Shown: positions 7,820-17,291 of the stretch, one piece after another | Layout: the number at the start of each line of letters is the position of its first letter | How positions within the stretch are numbered: position 1 is the stretch's first letter | Translations under genes and position numbers: made by a program | Source: Robertkochia flava | GTDB lineage: Bacteria > Bacteroidota > Bacteroidia > Flavobacteriales > Flavobacteriaceae | NCBI RefSeq assembly: GCF_020166515.1 | Contig: NZ_JAINZT010000002.1 | Location: forward strand, 434,001 to 498,000 | DNA: 64,000 nt | Direction: 5' to 3' | Notes under the pieces: generated by a model | Database searches by the model: none | What the model was told of the DNA's origin: nothing | The model's input: the letters and a program-made list of their open reading frames with translations, nothing else

Positions 7820-9178
7820 ATGGCCAGGATCTCATCCGAGGAATTGGGTACGGAACCCATAGGCCGGCTTTTGGTAAAACAAGCCGTGCCGGCTTCCATA
7901 GGGATCCTTGTCATGTCACTAAATATCCTGGTCGATACCATTTTCGTGGGGAACTGGATCGGGTCTGTGGCCATTGCCGCTATCAATGTGGTGCTTCCCG
8001 TATCCTTTTTTATTGCGGCCCTGGGTATGTCCATTGGTATAGGGGGAGCCTCTATGATCTCCAGGTCGCTGGGGGCAAAAAACAAGGAACACGCGCTTAA
8101 AACCTTTGGAAACCAGATCGTGCTCACCCTGGTGCTCACCTGTTTCCTTGTATTTTTAGGCGTGGGTTGGGCTGATGATATCATCCCTAAATTCGGAGGT
8201 AAGGGCGCCATTTTTGAGCCTGCCAGGATCTACTACCTGATCGTGCTCTACGGGGTGCCCTTCCTGGCCCTTTGCATGATGGGAAATAACGTGATCCGGG
8301 CCGAAGGAAAACCCCGATTCGGGATGATCGCCATGATCATTCCTTCTGTAGGGAACTTGTTGCTCGATTACCTGCTGATCAATGTGCTTGACCTTGGGAT
8401 GCATGGGGCAGCGTGGGCTACTACCGGCTCCTATCTCTGTTGTTTTCTTTATATCCTTTGGTTTTTCTTTTCTGATAACTCTGAACTCAAGATCTCCTGG
8501 TCGCATCTGGGATTAAACTTCAATGTTGTGAGTGAGATCGCTTCCCTGGGAGGAGTAACCCTGGCCAGGCAGGCTGTGGTAAGTGTGACTTATCTCTTTG
8601 TAAATAATATCCTGTTCGACCTGGGGGGAGAATCTTCTATAACCGTGTATGCCATAGTTGGGAGGATGCTCATGTTTGCGCTGTTTCCGGTCCTGGGTAT
8701 CACCCAGGGATTTCTTCCCATAGCCGGATATAATTATGGTGCCCATCATTACAGCCGGGTCAGGGAGTCCATAAATACGGCTATCAAATATGCAGCATTG
8801 CTTGGTCTGGTTGTTTTTGCCCTGATCATGGCTTTTCCATATCAGATCACACAGGTGTTTACTGATAATGCGGAGGTGCTTAGCGAAGCTCCGTATGCCA
8901 TGAGGTGGGTGTTTGCTGCCACTCCTGTAGTGGTGGTGCAGTTAATTGGTTCGGCCTATTTTCAGGCCATTGGAAAGGCGCGTCCGGCCCTGTTCCTCAC
9001 CCTCACCCGACAGGGTTTCTTCTTTATCCCCCTGGTGCTGATACTGCCGAAGTTTTTTGGTGAGTTTGGCGTATGGGTCTCATTTCCTATCTCAGATCTG
9101 CTTTCCACCGTGGTTACCGGCTATTTTCTTCATAAGGAGGTCCGCACGAAATTAGTAGGAAATGGTATCGATTCGTAA
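7820..9178 (+). CDS. MATE-family multidrug/solute efflux transporter
   Basis: 452-residue integral membrane protein with about 12 hydrophobic segments arranged as two similar halves. It starts EPIGRLLVKQAVPASIGILV, typical of MATE (MatE) proteins, and has IAAINVVLPVSFFIAALGMSIGIGGASMISR in the first half and IGRLxMF/VLGITQGFLPIAGYNYGA in the second. The family exchanges cations or drugs for Na+ or H+ across the inner membrane. Only 15 bases separate it from hemH, so it is probably co-transcribed. The substrate cannot be read from the sequence; a porphyrin or drug is possible. Confidence 0.9.
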   Translation: MARISSEELGTEPIGRLLVKQAVPASIGILVMSLNILVDTIFVGNWIGSVAIAAINVVLPVSFFIAALGMSIGIGGASMISRSLGAKNKEHALKTFGNQIVLTLVLTCFLVFLGVGWADDIIPKFGGKGAIFEPARIYYLIVLYGVPFLALCMMGNNVIRAEGKPRFGMIAMIIPSVGNLLLDYLLINVLDLGMHGAAWATTGSYLCCFLYILWFFFSDNSELKISWSHLGLNFNVVSEIASLGGVTLARQAVVSVTYLFVNNILFDLGGESSITVYAIVGRMLMFALFPVLGITQGFLPIAGYNYGAHHYSRVRESINTAIKYAALLGLVVFALIMAFPYQITQVFTDNAEVLSEAPYAMRWVFAATPVVVVQLIGSAYFQAIGKARPALFLTLTRQGFFFIPLVLILPKFFGEFGVWVSFPISDLLSTVVTGYFLHKEVRTKLVGNGIDS

Positions 9179-9221
9179 TTAATTTATAAATTGAGCCCTG
9201 AACTACTAACTGACTTTAAAA

Positions 9222-12200
9222 ATGCGAAATCTTCCCTTGCTTAGGAGCCTGCTCCTGTTGTGTGTGATGATGTCTTTTGTGCCCGCTGGTGCACAAAAGA
9301 ACAAGAGTGAATATTCAAAAGAATTGTACAGTTCCCTGGAGTACCGCCTTTTAGGGCCATTCCGTGGAGGCCGTTCTGCAGCTGTGACCGGGGTTCCCGG
9401 CAAACCCAACCTCTATTATTTTGGAGCTACCGGTGGAGGGGTATGGAAAACCGAAGACGGTGGCCGTACCTGGGAAAACCTCTCTGATGGTTATTTTGGA
9501 GGAAGTGTCGGGGCTATAACAGTTGCCGCAGGCGATCAGAACGTGATCTATGTAGGTGGAGGAGAATCTACCGTGAGAGGTAACGTTTCCTCAGGTTATG
9601 GTATCTGGAAAAGTGTGGATGCCGGAAAGACCTGGCAGCAGGCGGGTCTCGAAAAAAGCAGGCACGTTCCGCGAATCGTGGTGCACCCGGAAAATCATGA
9701 CATTGTTTACGCAGCCGTACTCGGGAATATTTATAAGGCTACAGAAGACAGAGGTGTTTACAAAAGTACCGATGGTGGTAAAACATGGAGAAAAACACTT
9801 TTCTCCAATGATATGGCCGGGGCAGTTGATCTTATAATGGATCCTAATAACCCAAGAATACTTTATGCTTCTACCTGGAGAATACAACGTACCCCTTACA
9901 GCCTGAGTAGTGGCGGAGAGGGTTCTGCGCTTTGGAAAAGTACCGATTCGGGGGAAACCTGGACCCGTATATCAGACAATGAAGGCTTTGCAAAAGGAAC
10001 CCTGGGGATCATCGGAGTTACCGTATCGCCGGTGAATTCTGAAAGAGTTTGGGCTATAGCAGAAAATAAGGATAAAGGTGGGGTCTATCGCTCTGAAGAC
10101 GGAGGAAAGACCTGGGCCTATATTAATGACAGCAGAAGTCTGCGTCAGCGTGCATGGTACTACACCCGTATTTATGCGGATACCCAGGATGAAGATGTGG
10201 TTTACGTAATGAACGTGTCCTATCATAAATCCAAAGACGGGGGTAAAACCTTTAGTGCCAGTAATGCTCCTCACGGGGACCACCATGACCTTTGGATTGC
10301 TCCGGAAGATCCGAAGCGTATGATCATCGCTGATGATGGTGGGGCACAGGTGTCCTATGATGGGGGAGAAACCTGGAGCACTTATCACAACCAGCCTACC
10401 GCTCAATTCTACCGGGTCACAACAGACAATCATTTCCCATATCGTATCTATGCGGCGCAACAGGATAATTCAACCATACGTATCGCACATCGTTCCAGTG
10501 GTTCAAATATCTCCGAAGACGACTGGGAGGAAACCGCCGGAGGAGAATCTGCCCATATCGCAGTAGACCCTGAAAATGATGATATAGTGTACGGGGGCAG
10601 TTACGGAGGATTCCTTACCCGTGTAAATCATGAAACCGGTTCGGTGCGTGCCATCAATGTGTGGCCCGATAACCCGATGGGCTATGGAGCAGAGGGCATG
10701 AAGTACCGTTTTCAATGGAACTTCCCTATCATCTTCAGTAAGCATAATCCCGATAAACTTTATACCTTCTCCAACCATGTACATGTAAGTGAGAACGAGG
10801 GGCAAAGCTGGGAAGTGGTTAGTCCAGACCTGACCAGGAACGATCCTGAGAAATTAAAATCTTCCGGTGGGCCTATCACCCAGGACAACACCGGGGTAGA
10901 ATATTACTGTACCATTTTTGCTGCCAATGAAAGTCCGCTGAAAGAAGGTTTACTTTGGGTAGGTAGCGACGACGGGCTTGTACATGTTACCCGCGACGGG
11001 GGACAGACCTGGGATAATGTTACCCCAAAACAAGCGCCAAAATGGCTTATGATTAACAGCATCGAACCTTCTCCTTTTGAAGAGGGTACCTGTTATGTGG
11101 CAGGAACACTTTATAAGGAAGGTGATTTTGCTCCTTACCTGTATAAGACCACTAACTTCGGGAAGACGTGGGAAACGATCACCGATGGTATTAACGAAGA
11201 ACATTTTACCCGGGTACTGCGTGCCGATCCGAATCGAAAAGGATTGTTGTATGCAGGAACAGAAACCGGAATGTACATATCATTTAATGACGGCGAAAGC
11301 TGGACACCTTTTCAGCAGAACCTTCCTGTAGTACCGATTACTGATCTGGCGGTAAAAGACAACAACCTGATCGTGGCTACCCAGGGTAGAAGTCTCTGGA
11401 TCATTGACGACCTGACTGTATTGCACCAGCTCGGGGATGAGGTGGCAAATGACGAAGATTACCTTTTTAAACCAAGGGAGAGTTATCGTACCCAGGGGCG
11501 TGGAGGTCGGACTTCTATAACTGCCGGAACCAATATCCCTAATGGGGTTATCACTCATTTCTACCTGAATGATTACGATGTGGAAAAGGATTCGGTGAGC
11601 CTTACCTACCTGGAAAAGGATGGAGACACCATTAAAACCTTTGCCAACTTTGCCAGGGAGGATAAGTTGAAGGATTTAAAAGCAGGGGGTAATACCTTTG
11701 TCTGGGATACCCGTTACGAAGGCGCGGAGCGTTTTGACGGCATGATCCTCTGGTGGGCCAGCCTCAGCGGAGCCAAGGCCGTTCCCGGAGAATACCAGGT
11801 AGTTCTCAATGTGAACGGAGAAGAGCAATCCCGAACCTTTGAGATCCTTCCCGACCCACGGGCAGAGGTTACAGTGGAAGAGATGCAGGAACAGTTTGAT
11901 TTTGTTAAGGAGATCAACGCAACAGTAGATGAGGCCCATAAGGCCATTAAAAAGATACGCAGGGTGAATTCGCAGCTCGACACCTTTATCGAACGCTATG
12001 GCGATCAGGAAGAAACCGCAGCGCTGGTTGAGAAGGCAAAGGCCATGAAGGAAAAGCTGGGAGAAGTAGAGAAAGCACTTTATCAGACTCAGAACCGAAG
12101 CGGACAGGACCCATTGAATTATCCGATCAGGCTCACCAATAAACTGGCGCACCTGAACAGCCTGGTAACCCTGGGAGATTTTCCTCCTACAGCACAGGAC

Positions 12201-12335
12201 AGGGCTGTAAAGGAAGAGCTTACCAAAGAGATCCTGGCAGAATTGGAGAAATATAATGCCGTAGTTGATGCGGAAATAGATACCTTTAATAAGGAATTTA
12301 ACAGTAAACAGCTGGAATACCTTAATCTTAAATAG
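9222..12335 (+). CDS. Large secreted Asp-box (VPS10/sortilin-like) beta-propeller protein
   Basis: 1037 residues with an N-terminal signal peptide (cleavage after about VPAGAQ). At least 11 Asp-box motifs (S/T-x-D/N-x-G-x-T/S-W/F), such as KTEDGGRTWENL, KSTDGGKTWRKT, RSEDGGKTWAYI, VTRDGGQTWDNV and ISFNDGESWTPF, cover roughly residues 70-690 and predict one or two many-bladed beta-propellers, as in VPS10/sortilin and BNR glycosidase-like proteins. The remaining ~300 residues hold a beta-sandwich-like region (ITHFYLNDYDV) and a helical tail. These are often annotated glycosyl hydrolase, but I see no catalytic residues that justify this. Probably periplasmic or surface. It is followed after 5 bases by hemJ. 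Confidence 0.85.
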   Translation: MRNLPLLRSLLLLCVMMSFVPAGAQKNKSEYSKELYSSLEYRLLGPFRGGRSAAVTGVPGKPNLYYFGATGGGVWKTEDGGRTWENLSDGYFGGSVGAITVAAGDQNVIYVGGGESTVRGNVSSGYGIWKSVDAGKTWQQAGLEKSRHVPRIVVHPENHDIVYAAVLGNIYKATEDRGVYKSTDGGKTWRKTLFSNDMAGAVDLIMDPNNPRILYASTWRIQRTPYSLSSGGEGSALWKSTDSGETWTRISDNEGFAKGTLGIIGVTVSPVNSERVWAIAENKDKGGVYRSEDGGKTWAYINDSRSLRQRAWYYTRIYADTQDEDVVYVMNVSYHKSKDGGKTFSASNAPHGDHHDLWIAPEDPKRMIIADDGGAQVSYDGGETWSTYHNQPTAQFYRVTTDNHFPYRIYAAQQDNSTIRIAHRSSGSNISEDDWEETAGGESAHIAVDPENDDIVYGGSYGGFLTRVNHETGSVRAINVWPDNPMGYGAEGMKYRFQWNFPIIFSKHNPDKLYTFSNHVHVSENEGQSWEVVSPDLTRNDPEKLKSSGGPITQDNTGVEYYCTIFAANESPLKEGLLWVGSDDGLVHVTRDGGQTWDNVTPKQAPKWLMINSIEPSPFEEGTCYVAGTLYKEGDFAPYLYKTTNFGKTWETITDGINEEHFTRVLRADPNRKGLLYAGTETGMYISFNDGESWTPFQQNLPVVPITDLAVKDNNLIVATQGRSLWIIDDLTVLHQLGDEVANDEDYLFKPRESYRTQGRGGRTSITAGTNIPNGVITHFYLNDYDVEKDSVSLTYLEKDGDTIKTFANFAREDKLKDLKAGGNTFVWDTRYEGAERFDGMILWWASLSGAKAVPGEYQVVLNVNGEEQSRTFEILPDPRAEVTVEEMQEQFDFVKEINATVDEAHKAIKKIRRVNSQLDTFIERYGDQEETAALVEKAKAMKEKLGEVEKALYQTQNRSGQDPLNYPIRLTNKLAHLNSLVTLGDFPPTAQDRAVKEELTKEILAELEKYNAVVDAEIDTFNKEFNSKQLEYLNLK

Positions 12336-12340
12336 GAACC

Positions 12341-12892
12341 ATGTCCGAGTGGTATAATTACATAAAAGCCCTGCACCTGATCTTTGTGACCACATGGTTT
12401 GCAGGGCTTTTTTATATTCCAAGGCTTTTTGTTTACCAGATCGAAGCTTCCAAAAAGCCATCTCCCGACAGGGAGATCCTGGGAAAGCAACTCGCCTTAA
12501 TGGCAAAGCGTCTCTGGTATATTATTACCTGGCCTTCTGCTGTGCTGGCCACAATTTTTGCTCTCTGGCTTTTAGTGATCATTCCCGGATGGTTAACCCA
12601 GGGCTGGATGCTGGTCAAGCTGGGGTTCGTGGTGCTGTTATTTCTCTACCATTTTAAAACGCACCAGATGTTTAAGGAGCTCCAAATGGGGCAGGTGCGA
12701 TATTCTTCTGCGTTCATGCGGATCTGGAATGAAGGGGCTACCATTATTCTTTTTGCAGTGGTATTTCTGGTGATCCTTAAAAGTACCATTAACTGGATTT
12801 TCGGGGTGGTGGGTATCCTGGGACTGGCCATCTTACTCATGCTGGGCATACGTTTGTATAAAAATATCCGCAAGCGCAATCCGGAAGCATAA
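12341..12892 (+). CDS. hemJ: Protoporphyrinogen IX oxidase, HemJ type
   Basis: 183-residue inner-membrane protein with four or five hydrophobic helices. The N-terminus WYNYIKALHLIFVTTWFAGL FYIPRLFVY contains the conserved His12 and the WFAGLFYIPRLFVY block that define HemJ (related to CopD-like proteins); K- and W-rich loops follow (LKLGFVVLLFLYH). HemJ oxidises protoporphyrinogen IX to protoporphyrin IX, the substrate of the ferrochelatase encoded 4.5 kb upstream. With HemF and HemH it completes the aerobic end of the pathway. The start has AGGAACC just before the ATG and lies 5 bases after the previous gene. Confidence 0.9.
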   Translation: MSEWYNYIKALHLIFVTTWFAGLFYIPRLFVYQIEASKKPSPDREILGKQLALMAKRLWYIITWPSAVLATIFALWLLVIIPGWLTQGWMLVKLGFVVLLFLYHFKTHQMFKELQMGQVRYSSAFMRIWNEGATIILFAVVFLVILKSTINWIFGVVGILGLAILLMLGIRLYKNIRKRNPEA

Positions 12893-12931
12893 TGGCTTAA
12901 TTATTGATAAAGATTTACCCAAAACAGCATA

Positions 12932-14401
12932 TTGGTGTATAAAAAACTCTCTTTGCGGTTACGGATATTTATAACCATGATCCTACTGGTGATCATAGCC
13001 TCTATCTTCTTTGCTGGGCTTACCATCTATCAATATCGCGAACAGAATGTCGATTATCACCGGGACCGTCTTGAAAGAAAGGAAGAGCAGGTAAAGGCGC
13101 ATATTGACCTGGTTTTAAGAGAGACCACCTACGAGGTTAAAACGGAGAATCTTCAATACATTTTTAAAGATGAGATCTACGATATTTCGGACATTCAGAA
13201 TCTGAACTTTTACATCTTTGACCTGCAGGGAAACCTGATCAAAAGTTCCAAACCGATTTATGAAGACGACTCTATTTTTGTAAAACTCGCTCCTAATATC
13301 CTGGAAAAACTAAGGGAGAGCCCCGGAGAGAATCCTACCCTAGGCAAGCGATATGTAGAAAAGAAATCGGCTGCCGGTGAGCGGTACCAGTCGTCGTACA
13401 GCTATATTCTCGATAAGCGGTTTAAGCCTATTGGTATTCTTAACATCCCTTATTTCGAGGACAACAGCTTTAACAATTACGAATTAAAGGAATTTCTGAT
13501 GCGTCAGGGCGGGGGGATCCTGATCATCCTGGCGTTGGCCGTTTTCCTGGCTTACCTGATCTCGAGTTATATCACGCGGTCCCTGAAAACCATTAGTAAG
13601 AGGCTGTATGAGACGCGGCTGAGTAAATCCAATGAGAAGATCTATCTGGACGACCCCAGCGAAGAAATAGGCGCTCTGGTTGATGCCTATAACGGGATGG
13701 TAGATGAGTTGAATGAGAGTGCAGCCCTGCTTGCAAAAAGTGAACGGGAACAGGCCTGGAGGGAAATGGCCAGGCAGGTGGCACACGAGATCAAAAATCC
13801 GCTGACCCCCATGCGGTTGAGTATACAGAATTTCCAGATGCGGTTTGATCCCACAGCTGCAGATGCCAAAGAAAAAATACAACAATTTACTGATACCCTT
13901 ATTCAGCAAATAGACACCCTGAGCAATATAGCTTCGGCCTTTAGTAATTTTGCCAATATGCCGGCTCAGCAAAATGAAACTCTGAACGTGGTCAAGGTGG
14001 TAAGGCTCGCACTGGATATTTTTAATGAAGACTACATTACCTTTGTGAGCGACGAAGAGGAGATCATTGCCAAACTGGACCGTACCCAATTGATACGGGT
14101 GGTTACCAATCTCGTTAAAAATGCGGTTCAGGCCATTCCCGAGGATCGCCTTCCCAAGGTGGTGGTGAGCGTGTTTTCGGAGGCCGATAAGGTCAGGATC
14201 ACCGTGGCCGATAATGGACAGGGCATCGATGAGGCTAACCGTGAAAAGATCTTTGAACCTAAATTTACCACCAAGACCAGCGGTATGGGCCTCGGTTTGG
14301 GAATGGTGAAAAATATTGTGGAAACCTACCAGGGAAGTATTACCTTTACATCCGTTCCGCAGAAAGGCTCCGTTTTTACCGTGAGCTTCCCCAGGATCTG
14401 A
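12932..14401 (+). CDS. Membrane sensor histidine kinase, NtrY-like, without an adjacent response regulator
   Basis: About 489 residues. No ATG fits: the frame opens with TTG at 12932 followed directly by GTG at 12935, either of which may be used. Order: membrane helix 1 (about 10-30), periplasmic sensor (30-190), helix 2 (about 193-213), HAMP linker ([31 protein letters not shown]), HisKA with H-box [19 protein letters not shown] (phospho-His near 285), then HATPase_c with [30 protein letters not shown] and [13 protein letters not shown]. The H-box resembles NtrY. No response regulator is encoded nearby. The stimulus is unknown. Confidence 0.9.
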   Translation: MVYKKLSLRLRIFITMILLVIIASIFFAGLTIYQYREQNVDYHRDRLERKEEQVKAHIDLVLRETTYEVKTENLQYIFKDEIYDISDIQNLNFYIFDLQGNLIKSSKPIYEDDSIFVKLAPNILEKLRESPGENPTLGKRYVEKKSAAGERYQSSYSYILDKRFKPIGILNIPYFEDNSFNNYELKEFLMRQGGGILIILALAVFLAYLISSYITRSLKTISKRLYETRLSKSNEKIYLDDPSEEIGALVDAYNGMVDELNESAALLAKSEREQAWREMARQVAHEIKNPLTPMRLSIQNFQMRFDPTAADAKEKIQQFTDTLIQQIDTLSNIASAFSNFANMPAQQNETLNVVKVVRLALDIFNEDYITFVSDEEEIIAKLDRTQLIRVVTNLVKNAVQAIPEDRLPKVVVSVFSEADKVRITVADNGQGIDEANREKIFEPKFTTKTSGMGLGLGMVKNIVETYQGSITFTSVPQKGSVFTVSFPRI

Positions 14402-14460
14402 TCACGGCCGCTGCTGCTTGAAGATAAAAAAGATCATCAAAATCATAAATCACAACAATC

Positions 14461-15237
14461 ATGGAATTCAATAATATTCTTACTGAAAAGGAAGAGAACA
14501 TTGCTGTAATCACCATTAACAGGCCTTCAAAGCTCAATGCGCTGAACCGGGAAACCATCAGGGAATTACACGAGGCTTTTGATGTACTGGACAAAGATCC
14601 CGGGGTACGGGTTATTATAGTTACCGGTGCGGGTCCTAAGGCATTTGTAGCAGGGGCGGATATTTCTGAATTTTCAGAGTTCTCCGTTGATGAAGGAGCA
14701 TTACTGGCGGCAAAAGGACAGGAACTGCTGTTTGATTTTGTGGAAAGGCTTTCTACTCCCGTCATTGCTGCAGTAAACGGGTTTGCCCTGGGCGGCGGAC
14801 TCGAACTGGCCATGGCCTGCCATTTCAGAGTGGCGAGTGATAACGCCCGTATGGGCTTGCCGGAGGTAACTCTGGGAGTTATTCCAGGCTACGGTGGCAC
14901 CCAGCGGCTTCCACAGCTGGTAGGTAAGGGGAGAGCCATGGAAATGATCATGACAGGAGGAATGATCGGTATAGAACAGGCGCATTTGTACGGCTTGGTA
15001 AACCATATGGTGGCCCAGGAAGAACTTTTACCCTTTTGTAAAAAGATCGCCTCAAAGATCGCCGCCAACTCGCCTAAGGCTATCGCTACGGCTATTAAGG
15101 CTGTAAATGCCGGGTTTAGCCGGGAAGGTTACCGCGAAGAGGTCAAGGCCTTCGGAGCCTGTTTCGGAACGGGGGATTTTAAGGAGGGTACAACCGCATT
15201 TCTGGAAAAAAGAAAACCGGAATTTAAAGGAAAATAG
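14461..15237 (+). CDS. Enoyl-CoA hydratase/isomerase family protein
   Basis: 258-residue crotonase-fold enzyme. AFVAGADISEFSEF supplies the CoA-binding oxyanion loop, GGGLELAMACHFRVA holds the first catalytic Glu, and LPEVTLGVIPGYGGTQRLP the second catalytic Glu plus oxyanion glycine. Both acidic residues are retained, so it is most likely a true enoyl-CoA (or 3-hydroxybutyryl-CoA) hydratase of beta-oxidation or butanoate metabolism. The C-terminus TTAFLEKRKPEFKGK is typical. It is the last gene before a strong terminator. Confidence 0.92.
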   Translation: MEFNNILTEKEENIAVITINRPSKLNALNRETIRELHEAFDVLDKDPGVRVIIVTGAGPKAFVAGADISEFSEFSVDEGALLAAKGQELLFDFVERLSTPVIAAVNGFALGGGLELAMACHFRVASDNARMGLPEVTLGVIPGYGGTQRLPQLVGKGRAMEMIMTGGMIGIEQAHLYGLVNHMVAQEELLPFCKKIASKIAANSPKAIATAIKAVNAGFSREGYREEVKAFGACFGTGDFKEGTTAFLEKRKPEFKGK

Positions 15238-15273
15238 GTCCGTCTGCCGGCTGGCAGTTGGAAATAATCACAT

Positions 15274-15316
15274 AAAAGGCGCGCGGAGAAAGAAATTTTA
15301 CCGCGCGCCTTTTTTT
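15274..15316 (+). terminator. Rho-independent terminator after the enoyl-CoA hydratase gene
   Basis: AAAAGGCGCGCGG pairs with CCGCGCGCCTTTT around a 14-base loop, followed by T7 (15310-15316). It separates the rightward heme/hydratase block from the leftward HD gene. Confidence 0.9.
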
Positions 15317-15353
15317 AATCACCTGTATTAAGCTGTTTTAGGAGGGCGTATTT

Positions 15354-16010
15354 CTAGCGTCTGCCTTCCCATTCCCCGTAAAACTGTTCCAGGAAGGTTT
15401 CCATGAATTCGTGGCGTTTCCCGGCCAGTTCTTTTCCTGTTGCGGTATTCATACGGTCTTTGAGCAGAAGTAACTTTTCGTAAAAGTGATTTATGGTGGG
15501 CGAGTTGGATTTTTTGTACTCTTCCTTGCTCATGTTTAATTGCGGGGGAATAGCAGGGTCGTATAAGGGCCGGTTCTTAAATCCTCCATAGTTAAAACAC
15601 CTGGCAATTCCGATAGCTCCAATAGCATCAAGCCTGTCGGCATCCTGAATGATGTCCAGTTCCAGGGAGTTGAATTTTTGTTTGAAATTACCACCTTTAA
15701 AAGAGATGTTCTCAATGATCTTTACCACGTGGTCTGTGATCTTTTTGTCCACCCCGAGCTCCCCAAGGAATCCGCGGGCCATTTCCGGGCCAACCTCCTC
15801 GTTCCCGTCGTGAAATTTGGAGTCGGCAATGTCGTGCAAAAGCGCTCCGAGCCCCACTACAAGCGGGTCGGCCTTAGGTTCGTCCTTGGCAATAAATAAG
15901 GCGCTTTTAAACACACGTTGGGTGTGAAACCAATCATGACCGCCCTCAGCGTTCGTCAGGGCTTCTTTTACAAATGCTATGGTTTTCTCTATGATCTCGC
16001 TGTTACTCAT
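15354..16010 (-). CDS. HD-domain phosphohydrolase
   Basis: 218-residue soluble protein of the HD superfamily: GGHDWFHTQRVFKSAL gives the first His, GLGALLHDIADSKFHDGNE the HD pair, and DIIQDADRLDAIGAIGIARC the distal Asp. This full set is found in small YedJ/YpgQ-like metal-dependent phosphohydrolases, probably acting on nucleotides; the substrate is unknown. It overlaps the acyltransferase start by 8 bases and is the last gene of a three-gene operon. Confidence 0.88.
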   Translation of the reverse strand: MSNSEIIEKTIAFVKEALTNAEGGHDWFHTQRVFKSALFIAKDEPKADPLVVGLGALLHDIADSKFHDGNEEVGPEMARGFLGELGVDKKITDHVVKIIENISFKGGNFKQKFNSLELDIIQDADRLDAIGAIGIARCFNYGGFKNRPLYDPAIPPQLNMSKEEYKKSNSPTINHFYEKLLLLKDRMNTATGKELAGKRHEFMETFLEQFYGEWEGRR

Positions 16011-16755
16011 ATGCTTTTATACTCGAAATAATGGTAGATTCAATCTGATCGATCAGGGCTTCGGTAGTTGCGCTGCTAACCTCAATGGAAGGGTGAACGT
16101 CGAAGGTGATATGGTTCCCTATGCCCATCGGGAAAGCACCGTATCTCACTGTTTTCCAGGAATTGTTAATACTGATGGGAATAACCTGTGCTTCTGGCAT
16201 CTCTTCAATAAGGGTTTGCAATCCCGAACGCTTGAATTTCTTCATCTTTCCCTTGCTGCTTCGGGTACCTTCCGGGAATATCACTACAGACCGACCGTGT
16301 TCGTTGGCATAGGCAGCGATCTTTCTGATCTCCCTCAGGGCCTGATCACTGTTCCTGCGATTGATAAGCACGGAACCGCCATGGCGGAGATTATAAGAGA
16401 CACTGGGGATGCCTTTTCCCAGTTCTTTCTTACTGATAAATTTGGGGTGATACTTTCTCATATACCAGATAACAGGAGGGATGTCGTACATGCTCTGGTG
16501 ATTGGCCACTATAATCGTAGGCCTTCCCACAGGGATCTTGTTCGGATTTCTGAAGCTTACGCGGTTTCCGAGTAATAGCAGGCACCTGGTGAGTCCCAGG
16601 TTCAAAAGGTCAACACTTTTTTTATGGGCCTGGTAGCCGAAAACGTTCAGGCATATCCATTGAACGGGATGAAAAATAACCAGCAGGAATCCGAATGCCA
16701 GGTAGTAGATTACGGTGAGTGGATATGAAAGTATCTTCGCCATCGTATTAATCAA
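16003..16755 (-). CDS. 1-acyl-sn-glycerol-3-phosphate acyltransferase family (PlsC-like)
   Basis: 250 residues with an N-terminal membrane anchor (about 10-32). The acyltransferase block NHQSMYD (NHX4D, catalytic His-Asp), later VLINRRNSDQA and FPEGTRSSKGKMKKF (phosphate binding) are intact. The family transfers an acyl chain to lysophosphatidic acid at the inner membrane. It overlaps the neighbouring genes on both sides by 8 bases, so it is translationally coupled. PlsC is the best guess; another acceptor such as an ornithine lipid is possible. Confidence 0.9.
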   Translation of the reverse strand: MINTMAKILSYPLTVIYYLAFGFLLVIFHPVQWICLNVFGYQAHKKSVDLLNLGLTRCLLLLGNRVSFRNPNKIPVGRPTIIVANHQSMYDIPPVIWYMRKYHPKFISKKELGKGIPSVSYNLRHGGSVLINRRNSDQALREIRKIAAYANEHGRSVVIFPEGTRSSKGKMKKFKRSGLQTLIEEMPEAQVIPISINNSWKTVRYGAFPMGIGNHITFDVHPSIEVSSATTEALIDQIESTIISSIKAYE

Positions 16756-17209
16756 GATTCATGTGAAAATACTCCTTTTTAAGCGCATCAACAAGTTCGG
16801 TTACCTTGCGGTCAAGTCCCGGTAATACCTGATCGGGGTCTTTAATATAATCGTCCTCAAATTGCCAATAGGTGATTTTCTCGGCCCAGTCAGGAAACTG
16901 GTCCTGCATCAGCACCTTGTGTTCGGTCTCATCCATGGCGATTATTCTGGGGGCCGACCTGAGGTCCTGCAGGCTCAGGGAACGCGGCATATGCAGGTAT
17001 TCGGTAATATCGATCTCCTGCTGTTCCATATAAGCTTTGGTATGCCTTGATAAGGGGCCCTCATTACCGCTCCAGAGTTTTAAACCTCTGGAAATGGAAG
17101 TGAATTCCAGATTTTGTATCTGGCATTGATGGTTAAAAAGGATCTCTGCAAACCGGCTTCTGTAATAGTTTCCGGTACAGATAAAAAGAACATCGTAGTT
17201 TTTCTTCAT
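16748..17209 (-). CDS. Low-molecular-weight protein-tyrosine-phosphatase-like protein
   Basis: 153 residues from the ATG at 17209 (MKKNYDVLFICTGNYYRSR), chosen because the longer frame adds 13 residues that look non-coding and reach into the upstream terminator. The CX5R loop CTGNYYR matches LMW-PTPs, and a DP pair (YIKDPDQVL) lies where the general acid is expected. The usual second cysteine (GNxCRS) is Tyr here, so redox protection of the active site would be missing. The target is unknown; it could act on tyrosine or arginine phosphate. First gene of the operon with the acyltransferase. Confidence 0.8.
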   Translation of the reverse strand: MKKNYDVLFICTGNYYRSRFAEILFNHQCQIQNLEFTSISRGLKLWSGNEGPLSRHTKAYMEQQEIDITEYLHMPRSLSLQDLRSAPRIIAMDETEHKVLMQDQFPDWAEKITYWQFEDDYIKDPDQVLPGLDRKVTELVDALKKEYFHMNLD

Positions 17210-17236
17210 GTTGGTGTTGAAAATTAAGCTGACAGC

Positions 17237-17265
17237 AAAAAAAGCCACGTTCAGGACGTGGCTTT
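17237..17265 (-). terminator. Rho-independent terminator of the bacilliredoxin gene
   Basis: On the minus strand AAAGCCACGT pairs with ACGTGGCTTT around a 5-base loop and is followed by T7. It lies 27 bases past the end of the bacilliredoxin gene and just upstream of the phosphatase-like gene. Confidence 0.9.
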
Positions 17266-17291
17266 AGTGTATTTCTTAACGTTGGAGATAT

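Noticed and set aside
11676-12506. 276-codon minus-strand frame
   Set aside because: Shadow of the Asp-box protein 3' end and hemJ; cysteine- and leucine-rich without known family features.
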